Source: Tetracentron sinense (lineage: Eukaryota; Streptophyta; Magnoliopsida; Trochodendrales; Trochodendraceae). Taken from it: 64,000 nt of DNA. Below are positions 1 to 9,017 of this stretch, in pieces. The notes under the pieces are model-generated. The model was not told the origin of the DNA, made no database searches, and saw only the letters and a program-made list of their open reading frames with translations. Position numbers and translations under genes: made by a program. The first letter of the stretch is position 1. Each line of letters begins with the position of its first letter. The DNA is taken from positions 31,462,505-31,526,504 of the forward strand of contig CM026571.1 of the NCBI GenBank assembly GCA_015143295.1. The letters are read 5' to 3'.

Positions 1-316
1 GAGGTGATATGACTAAAAATCTTAGATAATTTTGATGTTTTTTATGGTGTTAAGATCTAGAGGATCTAGTTTCCGCATAAATTTTTATCCGGATCCCCCT
101 TCACTTTGGTTATGTATGTACAAACTTGGAATACATAGTATTTATAGAAAAAGAAATTTTTGGGTTACGCTTCTGCACTTTGATATAAGCTTCCGCATTA
201 CTTTATGATTTTATTATGTTATGCCTTGGATATTATTATAGGATGGTTTGGTATCGGATACGGCACATCACGAGCCAAAGTATCTCTAACTCGTAGGGGG
301 TATTTGGGTCGCGATA
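1..316 (+). mobile_element. 3' end of a large-LTR Ty3/gypsy LTR (truncated by window edge)
   Basis: The segment resembles the last 300 bp of the LTRs at 33338-35742 and 40847-43275: a stretch around 'tacaaacttgga', repeated 'cttccgc' blocks, 'aggatggttt' and 'gggtcgcga'. It ends at a decayed LTR terminus (gcgata where the others have gcgaca). A primer-binding-site-like sequence follows. It is the right end of a 5' LTR, or of an LTR with some internal sequence, on the plus strand. The rest lies outside the window. Confidence 0.7.
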
Positions 317-593
317 GAGGTGGTATTAAAGCCTAGGCATTAGAGTCCCTAGGGTCGCTTAGAATTGTTTTACAGAACAGTGGCTTTACAGCCATGGCGA
401 AGGTTGGGGGCGATGCCCAAGGGATCCTGGACCCATGAGGGTGTTCCGGGGACTTGTAGCAAATCCTAGGTCTGGCCTGGATTGGGCCCACAATGACCAT
501 CTATAGTGAGAAGCAGAATACTCAGAATGTTAGTAAACTGTTTACCGACATTCTGGACAGTTTCTACACTTATTCATTTTAACCACAGTTAAG
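317..593 (+). mobile_element. Primer binding site remnant and leader of the left-edge gypsy element
   Basis: Positions 321-332 read tggtattaaagc, two changes from the initiator-Met tRNA primer site tggtatcagagc found at 35747-35758 and 62257-62268. The following 'ctaggc ... gtcgcttagaat' resembles the leader just inside the 33-43 kb element. No gag ORF is left, so the internal region was deleted or decayed. Confidence 0.55.
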
Positions 594-1431
594 CTAGCAT
601 GGTGAGCCTGGAAGGATCAGGGATGATGAAAGGAGGTCTCGGGGACCTAAGCCAGGCCCTGGAAAGATGGAGCTGTTGAGGGGGGAACACAATGCTAGGA
701 AGAGTGACCACAAAGGAGGGGCAACCCAAGCTTTCCCTCTGGTCCACCTCAATTCCTTAGGCCAAAGCTTCCGAAAGGAGGGGAGACTTGACATTGTTTT
801 TTTAAACTAGGTGCGGTGATACAATGGTTCCACCGAATCCCCACACTCTTTCTTCTTGAACACTTGGTATTAATAGACTTTAGGAGAGGTGGGGGCAAAA
901 GGGTAATTAGGGAATAGGTAGGTGGGAGTGTTGGAGGTGATTGGGGATCAACCTGATAGACTCAAGAATGCTGGAAATTCAAGGCGTACAAGCTGGTCCC
1001 CCCTCTCTTTAATTCAAATTCTATCATCAAAGAGGAAATGGGTAGATCTTGGGTTTGGTGGAGAGCTGGCCGAAACACTCAAAAGGGGAATTTTGGGCTT
1101 ATGCCAGAAGGGAAAACAACTTGGGCCCTTGGGCTTGGGCCTAATGCTCTGGCCTTGGGTGTTGGACTTGACCCTTGGGCCCCTATTTTGGTTGAACACA
1201 ATAACACAACAAGGTGTTACTATATGTATTTGAAACGAAACACCACACACACCGTACACACCATGCAGACATCATAATACATGCACACACACCAAATGTT
1301 TTTTTTTTAAAATTATGGACCATGGGATTTTGCCTTGGGAGTCTTAGTAGAAGGTTTGATTGAGTTTGGGCTTAGGTCAGGGTAGGATCTCGGGTAAGCT
1401 AACCATGGTTAAAGATATAGTGTAAAAATTG
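594..1431. other. No recognisable gene
   Basis: The short ORFs here (up to about 100 codons) have no domain I recognise and overlap each other in several frames. There is a CA-rich stretch near 1241-1290 and a GGGCTTGGGCC-type low-complexity stretch near 1110-1180. I see nothing else. Confidence 0.5.
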
Positions 1432-2543
1432 GGTGCTTACATGTGTGATCTAAAGGGATCTCCTATTTCAGGTTGTGTGACCAAGTGCTTCACCTTTTAG
1501 GTGTAGCCTTGTTCCTAAGAAACTCTTTTCAATAATTCCGTTAGGATCATAGAATTCTATCTAAGTCATTGGACTTCCATTAATCACAATAATGTCCATT
1601 AACACAATGTGACTAACCCCCATAAATTAGAGAATTACTTGCAAATATATTCTATCACAATATTGGTTTACAGACACGTCCTTTCACCATCTAATATTGT
1701 TATAAGCTTACGGGACAATATCTTATACTGTCTGTGATCCCTAGCTTATATTGAGAACTTTTCTCTTTGATACATTTAGTCAAACTTGGACTTTCAAATA
1801 CAATTTAAAATTCATTAAAATAATAATAATAATTACTTTTCTTTTATTTAGAAAATAATCATTTCGGTAAAACAATTGCATCGATAAACATCCGTTGGAT
1901 TTCCAAGTCCGGTTTGACAAGTATCAACTCAATATAAATAACTCTAAATGAATAGCGATAGAGTCCTTTTTTAGCGTGCACACTCTTTAAATATAACATA
2001 CATAACCCAATGAGCCCGTATTTAATCCGGTGTGTTGGACATTGACGATAGACTACATCAAAGTTATATAGGCAAAAACCAGAGAAGATGTCAATCTCTC
2101 AAGTTAGTGACATTCTGTCAAATGGACTACCTTAAAAATATAGACAGTATATTTCTAAGGGTATCCATTATGCGATCTTATTACAATATAAGTACTTGTT
2201 ACTTATACCCATTCTCTCAATGATTGAGATTCATCACTCCATCTTATGGAACTAACCATGTGTAAGTTAGTAGGAATACATTGTCCAGATGTATCCTAAA
2301 TAACGTAGAGAACAATTCTAGGTCTACAAGGAACCGGAAAACCATACATTCTTAACATTTGGTTCAAAATCAACTAGATGGTTTTCATACAATGTTACCT
2401 AAAGGTCTAAGTAGTCTCATCTTATGAGATACTTTATAATATATTACCCAATTAAAAGACAATGTGTGAATGTAAAGATGTTATATTAATAATGTAAATT
2501 AATACAAATCCGAAATGACTTTTATGAGCATATATATCTAACA
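1432..2543 (-). mobile_element. Copia LTR remnant, antisense
   Basis: The right end (tgactttt.tg.gcat...tctaaca at 2517-2543) matches the terminus of the antisense Copia LTR at 27010-27044, which sits next to a Copia pol. The start (gatctaaagggatctcctattt.. near 1447) matches 14457-14480, inside another antisense Copia LTR. The sequence is AT-rich and non-coding. No pol sequence adjoins it, so it is a solo or truncated LTR. The left boundary is approximate. Confidence 0.55.
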
Positions 2544-3843
2544 ATATATATTAATTTACTAAATGAATTCAAATGGAAGGAAAAAAAAATTGTTGATGCT
2601 TGATCAAATCTTCATGGAAGGGCTTCAGTCGTGCATATATTCATATTCTTTTTGTTCTTTTTCATGAGTGGATGCATGGACAGTTTTGAATCTCTTTTTG
2701 GGTTCAAGCATTTGGACATTTTATTTTGGTTACAATTCATTCTTTCAAAAATACCTACGTTGCTCCTTTGGGACCATCGACTTTAGCCACTTTTATGAAG
2801 TGACCTGCACCCTTTTCCAGAATTTTGTTTAGTATTTGTTAAGGCTAGTTTGGTTCACTTGCCTTATTTTTCCTTCTTAACATGCATGCTACATCACAAT
2901 CTTGGGCTACACTGATGCTTGCATGGTAACATGCACTACTTCGAGCCATTTATAATATTTAAAATTTTGAAAAATATAAAAATACTACAAAATATAAAAT
3001 TTCATAAAAGAAAAGAAATGATAAATGCTTGTGTGTACTTTCTTTTGCATGATAAATTACTTCCTTGAATTTCGAATGTTTTTAATTCCTCCTATATGAT
3101 TGGAAAGTTTGCCTCCTTGTATGTTTCTAATTTGATATCTTTTTGTTAACTTTAATCGATTGTTTATTTAGTGTGTTTTGATCTTTAAGAATGATTCAAT
3201 AATAGCATGTTTTGAATTAGAAATTATATATTGATTTTTAATCTAGTGTAAGGTAGATTTTGTAAGTAATCCGCCTTTGGAGAGTGTTTAAGGGTCTTAA
3301 CACTTTCTCTTAGCTCAATCTAATCTCTAATTCAAATCTCTACTTTGACTACTTGCCTTAACTATTAGTTAAATTTAGGGTTCTTATTCTCCCTCACTTA
3401 GTATAGGTGACAACTCCATATTTTAGTATTTTTTGTTATTTTATATTAGAATTTTCCTAAATTGAAATTGTAAGAGGAGGGTTCCAATTCTCCCTCACTT
3501 AGAATAGGTGGTAACTCCATATTTTAGTAATTTTTTGTTATTCTATATTAGAGTTTTCCTAAAATTGAAATTGTAGGGCCTTGATGATGATGATGATGAA
3601 TATATCCTTAGGTGATGTGGTTAAAAGAAAAGGTCATGTTTTGAAATTGTAGAGGCCTTATAATGTTTGGAGAATGCTAGGTTGACTCTCAAACGAACAA
3701 AATCGCCCTTCATATAGAAATAAAGCAAGTAAGCCCTATAGGGAAGCTATTATTTTTAACTGCTTTAATTTGTTTCCATATGAAAGGCGAGTTTTTTCTG
3801 CAATCACGAAGAGTTTACTTAGCATTCTCATAAATGCCATGAG
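2544..3843. other. AT-rich gene-free stretch
   Basis: No coding potential or transposon terminus was recognised, apart from the tandem duplication at 3380-3577 and a (gat)n microsatellite at about 3582-3599. Confidence 0.5.
3380..3577. repeat. Tandem duplication, unit about 102 bp
   Basis: Two adjacent copies begin 'ttcttattctccctcactta' (3381) and 'ttccaattctccctcactta' (3482). Both run through 'ggtgacaactccatatttta'-like text to 'aattgaaattgta'. They differ by only a few substitutions and small indels. Confidence 0.85.
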
Positions 3844-4334
3844 GTATGTGTAGAGACCCGAATCTTTTTCATGTTTTTAGTGCATTGCATTAAGGGTATT
3901 TTAGTCTTTATAAGATGTTAAAGTGTGTGTATTCATATCTAATTATGGTGATGTAAACTAGGCTTAATCAACTTGTAACGGATTGATGTCATAGCACATC
4001 CTAAACTTTAGGAAGCTCTAGTTTTAGCACCGTTTACTGGAATTGTGTGATTCTTAAACCATTAGAAAGGTGTTGGAACCCTCTTCGAGATTCATGTTTA
4101 GTGTTTTTCCTCATTTTGAGTTTAAGTCAAGTCAATAGTGAGTTTTGTCTAATAGAATTGCAGATCAGTCAACTTTGGGGATATTTTAGTCTATAAATTA
4201 AGTGGAAATTGGAAATTCTAAAATGCCAGAAATGTTCATTTTCGAGAGACGAATCCAACGCAAGTTGAATCGTCAAAATCCGATGAACGAGTAAAAAGTT
4301 ATGGCCAAAACAGTAAAGGGAGTCAAAACCTGCA

Positions 4335-4535
4335 GGAACCGATCGCTCGGTCAGAACCAGCGATCGATCGGTCCAAAACCGATCGATCGGTATCTATCGA
4401 CTAGTCCAAAATTTTGTATGGGAAAATTTTCCAGAGAGTGTGTTTTTGACCGATCGCCCGGTCATAAACACTGATCGATCGGTAGACAACCGATCGCTCG
4501 GTCATTACCACCGATCGCTCGGTCCTTCGTGTTTT
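4335..4535. repeat. Array of CGATCGNTCGG palindromes in LTR-A
   Basis: There are about eight near-palindromic sites of the type ACCGATCGCTCGGT or ACCGATCGATCGGT in 200 bp, with irregular spacers. The array ends about 50 bp upstream of the LTR TATA box. The same position in related LTRs holds arrays with other palindromic cores. Confidence 0.85.
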
Positions 4536-4586
4536 TGCTGATTTTTAGTATGGGCTTTTTGGTCTTTTCGTTCTCAGACCTTGGGG

Positions 4587-4597
4587 CTATAAATAGG
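4587..4597 (+). promoter_or_regulatory. TATA box of LTR-A
   Basis: ctataaatagg lies about 50 bp after the palindrome array and before a leader starting near 'aaaccctagggttttgagag'. It is the likely U3 promoter core. Confidence 0.7.
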
Positions 4598-5841
4598 GGG
4601 TCCTACTCGAAATATTAAAATACTCCACCTAGTTCTAACCTAATTTGGCAAAAAGGGGGAGAAACCCTAGGGTTTTGAGAGAGGGTTTTCTTGGAGAATG
4701 AGGAGATTGATAGGAGATTGCAAGAAAAGTTTGGGAAGCTTCTCCAAATCGTCTCGGGAGCGTTTTGAATCCAAGGGAAGGATTTCTAAGGTCGATATAC
4801 TATTCTAATCAACTCTATTTTAAGGTTTTGTGAATGTTGATGTGCTAAGAATTGTAGAAATAGATAGTTGATGCATTTTCCCTAATTTTCTATGAAATAA
4901 GCTAATTATGGATGAGAATGTGAATGGATATGTGGATTGGAAATGTGGGTAGAATGTATGGAGGATGGGAAATGTATGGAGGATGGGATTAATTTGTGGA
5001 TGTGGATGAATATATTGATTGTATGGATGAATTATGGTTTGATGAATGCTTGAAAATATAGAGGAGAAATGGATTCATATTATACGTACACAAGGTGTTT
5101 GTGAAAAGGCTTGAATGGATAAATGCTATTATACTCTTATGAAATGGTGGTAAATTGATTATGAATTGCGATATGAATTATGATAAGATATGTATATGTG
5201 AATGGTTTGTTAAGTATGTCTAATTATTTGCATGGAAATTGATAGTCGGGAAGGTAAGAACTTAGAGGAACATCTCTCAAACCGGGAATTCTCTAACTAT
5301 TTGGTATGGGACATATAGTGGAGTTTCCATGGTGGGAGATCGGAACCTAAGCAATTACTAACTCGAATATTAATTTCGACACTTAAGCACATATGCACGT
5401 GTATGTTAAGATAAGAGTCTCACAAGTCACACATATGGACTACAAGCATGAACATGGCATACGTATGACATTCTGAATAAGCATAAGCATGGCATGGTCC
5501 GTATCCGCTAAGAACGGTATGTCTCATTACAGTGTGGTCTGAATAAGTGCATAAGGCATGGTCCGTATCCGCCAAGAACGGCATGCCTCATCCTGGTATG
5601 ATCTGAATAAGTGCATAAGCATAAGTGTAAGCATCTCACAAGCACGTGGTCTCATAAGCATAAGCAACTCATAAGTGTATTGTCTTCCAAGTCTAAGATT
5701 CTCACAAGTACACAAGTCAAGGTGATGATATGATGAATATGCGCACACGTTCTTCCGCACTCTGATTATGTTATTATGCTATTGGATATGTTTCTGACTA
5801 AGTGCAGGTATATTATTATTGTTGATTGGATTTTATATACA

Positions 5842-5861
5842 CTGAGTACCTTTGTACTCAG
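5842..5861 (+). other. Perfect hairpin in LTR-A (8-bp stem)
   Basis: CTGAGTAC, a 4-nt loop (CTTT), then GTACTCAG. The related LTR at 40847 has the same hairpin at 42833-42851 with a compensated base pair (CTGAGTAT and ATACTCAG). This points to a selected RNA or DNA structure in the R/U5 part of the LTR. Confidence 0.75.
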
Positions 5862-6346
5862 CCGGACTTTTGTCTTGGTAGGTATAGAGCAGGAGTACAC
5901 GGTGGAGCCGTGGGTTGAGGAAACATACATTGAGGAAGGAGGTGAAGGTGAGCCTTCTGAGGAGGGAGCCGGAGACTTAGGCGGCTACACCTCTTAGTTT
6001 ACATTTCTTTTCATTGACAGAGTTTTGTAATTGACTTTTAGAGGATGTTGCTCAGTAGACTTCTCATTAGTTGTGTATCAGACTTGTTGGTTCATTGTGA
6101 GTTGTATATATAGACCTTAGACTTGTGCAGGTTGGATTGGGTTTATATATCGAAATTTTATTACTCTCATTTTTGGAGACTCGTGTAGTAGCCTTGTATG
6201 CATGGTTTTAAACAGGTTAAGTGAATGTGGCGATTCCAAAGTCCTATTTTAGCCTTAGTAGGATTTGGGGTCGTTACAGTATGTGTATTTTTCTTTGAGG
6301 GTAGCCTAAGATCAAGTCTCCAACCTAAGCAATTTGGTAACCAACT

Positions 6347-7558
6347 GGGGTTTTTCCCAGATTGCCCCTTTAGTATGAGGTTCTTCTCCAAATACACAGA
6401 TTTAAAAAACCCTTCTCTAAATGCACCCACACACATGTGCATCCATTCGCACATGCGAACTTTTCCCATTTTATCCAAATCATTTGAAGAAAAGACTTTG
6501 AGTATCCCTACCTCATTTCCGACGAGTTCTTCGTTCCCACCTCATTTCCGACGAGAGAACTCCGTTCCCACCCCATTTTCGGCAAGAGAACTCCGTTCGC
6601 ACCCCATTTCCAGCGAGAGATCTTTTTTACAAGAGCGCTCTTTCCATGTTCTTTTCGTGAAAGAACGCCATTAACCGAAGAACAACCCTCATTTTCCTGT
6701 TTCTTGTGTTTTTTAAAAAATGAATTCAAAAACATCATTACATGTATGATTAATTCATGGAAAAATGTTTATAATCATTGCATTTATGGTTCAAAAACTT
6801 AAATTTCATGTTATATATGTGTTTACATGTGTTTTTTTTTTCATTTTCTATGACTTACAGTCGTGTTTCGAAGGTTGAAGACGACTGTATTGATCGGGTC
6901 AATACATTTTGTATTAGGTCGCTACATGAAATGCACTAGGTCGCTACAGTTGATACATGAAATGCACTACGTCGATACATAAAATGCACTAGGTTAATAC
7001 AATGTATCAACCTAGTGCATTTTGCACGGGGTCAATACATTTTGTACGGGGTTGATGCATAAATGCACTAGGTCAATACATGAAATGCATTAGGTTGATA
7101 CATTGTATCAACCTAGTGCATTTTGCACGGGGTCGATGCATTTTGTACGGCACGAGGTCGATGCATTGTATCGATCCTGCACGCAAAAAACTTTGGGAAA
7201 CTCAGATTTTTGCAATTTATTCATCTTTCAAAACCAGTATAGATGGTAATGGAGGAGTATTTGGAAGATGAGGGGAGTAAGTGAGCTTTATTCATCTCAT
7301 CCACGTACGTATCTTCTTCTTCTTCTTGGAACGAAAAACTCTCGCCAAAAATGGGGTGGGAACGAAGATCTCTCATCCACGAACCTAAATCCCTCTTCTT
7401 ATTCTTCTTCTTTCAAAATCAATGGATGAGTATTTAAGACTTTTCATAAATACTGAATTATGAAAAATGGATCATAAGGTCATTTAGAGAAGGGTTTTCA
7501 AAACCTGGATATTTAGAGAAGAATCTCATACTAGAGGGGCAATTTGGGAAAAAACCCC
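6347..7558. mobile_element. Mutator-like non-autonomous element with long inverted ends
   Basis: Terminal inverted repeats of about 78 bp (6347-6425 against 7481-7558) start GGGGTTTTTCCCA and GGGGTTTTTTCCCA. Weaker subterminal inverted similarity extends further, including the 'cgttcccaccccatttt.ggc.agag' blocks near 6560 and 7350. The element is flanked by a perfect 9-bp target duplication, taaccaact (6338-6346 and 7559-7567), typical of Mutator-like transposons. There is no transposase, so it is a MITE-like foldback element. The ORFs inside it run through the repeats and are not genes. Confidence 0.9.
6890..7175. repeat. Internal foldback repeats of the Mutator-like element
   Basis: A 20-25 bp module around 'atgcactaggtcgatacat' recurs about ten times in both orientations. 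It forms two strong palindromes at 6983-7021 and 7084-7122, each with an 18-bp arm around a 2-3 nt centre. Confidence 0.8.
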
Positions 7559-7967
7559 TAACCAACTATCCACTCAATGTTACTAAGGGTGTCAATGGGC
7601 CGAACTAGCTCGGCTCAAACTAGAAAAAGCCCACTCATCCCAAAATTTTAGGCTTGGGCTCAATTTCTTAAGGCATAATATGGGTTGGGCAAGGGCTTGG
7701 CTCTTGAAGTCTGGTTCGATATATTTATTTATATATATTATTGTATGTGTATTATATATAATTAAACTTATATATACATGACTAAAAGGAACTTATATAT
7801 TCAATATATTGTTTGTAATCTAAATATCTACCATTACTAAACTTATATGTATTATATATTATATTTTTATTACATCATATATATATCAATAACAGTTATA
7901 CATAATATACACAATTTATTATGTATATTTAGTAGAATATGTTCAACTTAACATTATGTAAACAAAC

Positions 7968-8125
7968 ACCCCGCCTCTTGCTCCAATGGTGGGTTGTGAC
8001 CTCTCTCAAGTGAGAGGTCTTGGGATCTATTCCCCTCGGGCGATGAGTTGTAAGAGCTCCAATCCTCAAGCTCCCACTAACCACTAAATATAGGGAAATG
8101 ACATCTCAAGCCAAAAAAAAAAAAA
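7968..8125 (+). mobile_element. tRNA-type SINE with poly(A) tail
   Basis: The body of about 145 bp contains a B-box-like segment (gaggtcttgggatctattcc). A 13-nt A tail (8113-8125) follows. It is flanked by direct repeats containing an identical 9-mer, tgtaaacaa, at 7957-7965 and 8129-8137. The tail plus long target duplication indicates LINE-mediated insertion. Confidence 0.8.
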
Positions 8126-8163
8126 TTGTGTAAACAACGTTAACTATTCTAGCATTGTTAACC

Positions 8164-8436
8164 ATGGCGGAGCTACATGGGGCCCGAGGGGGGTGAAGCC
8201 CCTCCTCCAAAAATTTTGGGAAAAAAAACTATAGTAATAATAGGGGTTCAGGGAGAGGAGCGAAGCTGGGACGATGGGGACTCTCCCCTAAACTTCTGAT
8301 AAAAAATATATTCTTAATAAATGGACACAAAAAAATGTGATGATCCATGAACTTGGTCCTAAAAAAAACATTCGGTAGGTATGCCTCCGAACTTAGCCCC
8401 TGCAAGAGAATCCTGGCTCGGTCCCCTACTCTTAAC
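8164..8436. mobile_element. Possible hAT-like MITE
   Basis: The left end 'atggcggagcta' and the right end 'tggctcggtccccta' are imperfect inverted relatives of the clear 14-bp ends of the element at 53043-53461 (taggggcggagcca). The interior is gene-free. The target duplication is not convincing, so this is tentative. Confidence 0.4.
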
Positions 8437-8820
8437 TATAACAATAGTAGCAATATCCATGTATATAACCTTGCTAATTAATACTGTGAATAGACATAAT
8501 ATACCAATATAAGCTATAAATAATATTTATAGTATAAAAGATTTATTGAGTAGAGATGAATTTTCCGAGGTCAGTACCTATTAATTAAAAAAAAAAGCTT
8601 GTGGAGTCCATCAGATCACAAATGGGGCGAGTCTGCTCGTGGGAGAGTTTGTATAGCATTGTCCTAATAATAAAACCCAATCCGGCCCATACTAAGCCCG
8701 CCCGTCTCATTATTAACAGATAAATGGTTTCGTGTAATAAAAAAAGAAAAAGTGAAAAAGAAAAGAGAAAACTGTTGACGTGGGATATACTCTATGCTTT
8801 ATAGAAAGTTGAGCAATTCC

Positions 8821-8828
8821 TTATAAAG
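8821..8828 (+). promoter_or_regulatory. Candidate TATA box of the transporter gene
   Basis: ttataaag lies 190 bp upstream of the transporter start codon at 9018, a reasonable distance for a 5' UTR of about 160 nt. Confidence 0.5.
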
Positions 8829-9017
8829 GGCAGTAGCCGGTACACCTAAACCCAGAAACCGGTTGGTGCCAGTCCAGATCTAAAATCACAAGTGTAGCCA
8901 CGCGGCATCACAGCAAGAATCAAGTTCAGCTCATCACTCTCTTCTCCTTGAGAGACGAACTTAGAAATTATTAGAAATAGAAAGGGGGGTTTTCAGATTG
9001 GGTCTCCGGGGATTTCA

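Larger units (their letters stand above)
3849..6278 (+). mobile_element. Solo LTR (LTR-A) of the large-LTR gypsy family
   Basis: The 2430-bp sequence begins TGTAGAGACCCG and ends GGTCGTTACA. It is flanked by a perfect 5-bp target duplication, gtatg (3844-3848 and 6279-6283), and has no internal region, so it is a solo LTR left by recombination between two LTRs. Its 5' part shares long stretches with the LTRs at 33338 and 40847, for example 'gatcagtcaactttgggga' and 'gacgaatccaacgcaagttg'. It holds a palindrome array, a TATA box and a hairpin, listed separately. The length is close to that of the other LTRs of the family (2405 and 2429 bp). Confidence 0.92.
7568..8750. other. Gene-free AT-rich stretch carrying small elements
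   Basis: The text near 7586, 'gggtgtcaatgggcc', resembles the end of a common plant hAT-type MITE, but I could not find a convincing opposite end. The stretch from 7720 to 7950 is very AT-rich. Inside lie a SINE (7968-8125) and a possible second MITE (8164-8436). Confidence 0.4.

Noticed and set aside
4335-4535. Palindrome array as a CRISPR-like array
   Set aside because: Units are 14 bp, spacers irregular, plant LTR context, no cas genes.
6225-6674. 149-codon ORF near 6.2-6.7 kb
   Set aside because: It crosses from the solo LTR through the target duplication into the Mutator-like inverted repeat, so it is not a gene.
7968-8125. A tRNA gene
   Set aside because: Only box-like segments are present, with no cloverleaf I can draw, and an A tail with target duplication shows a SINE.
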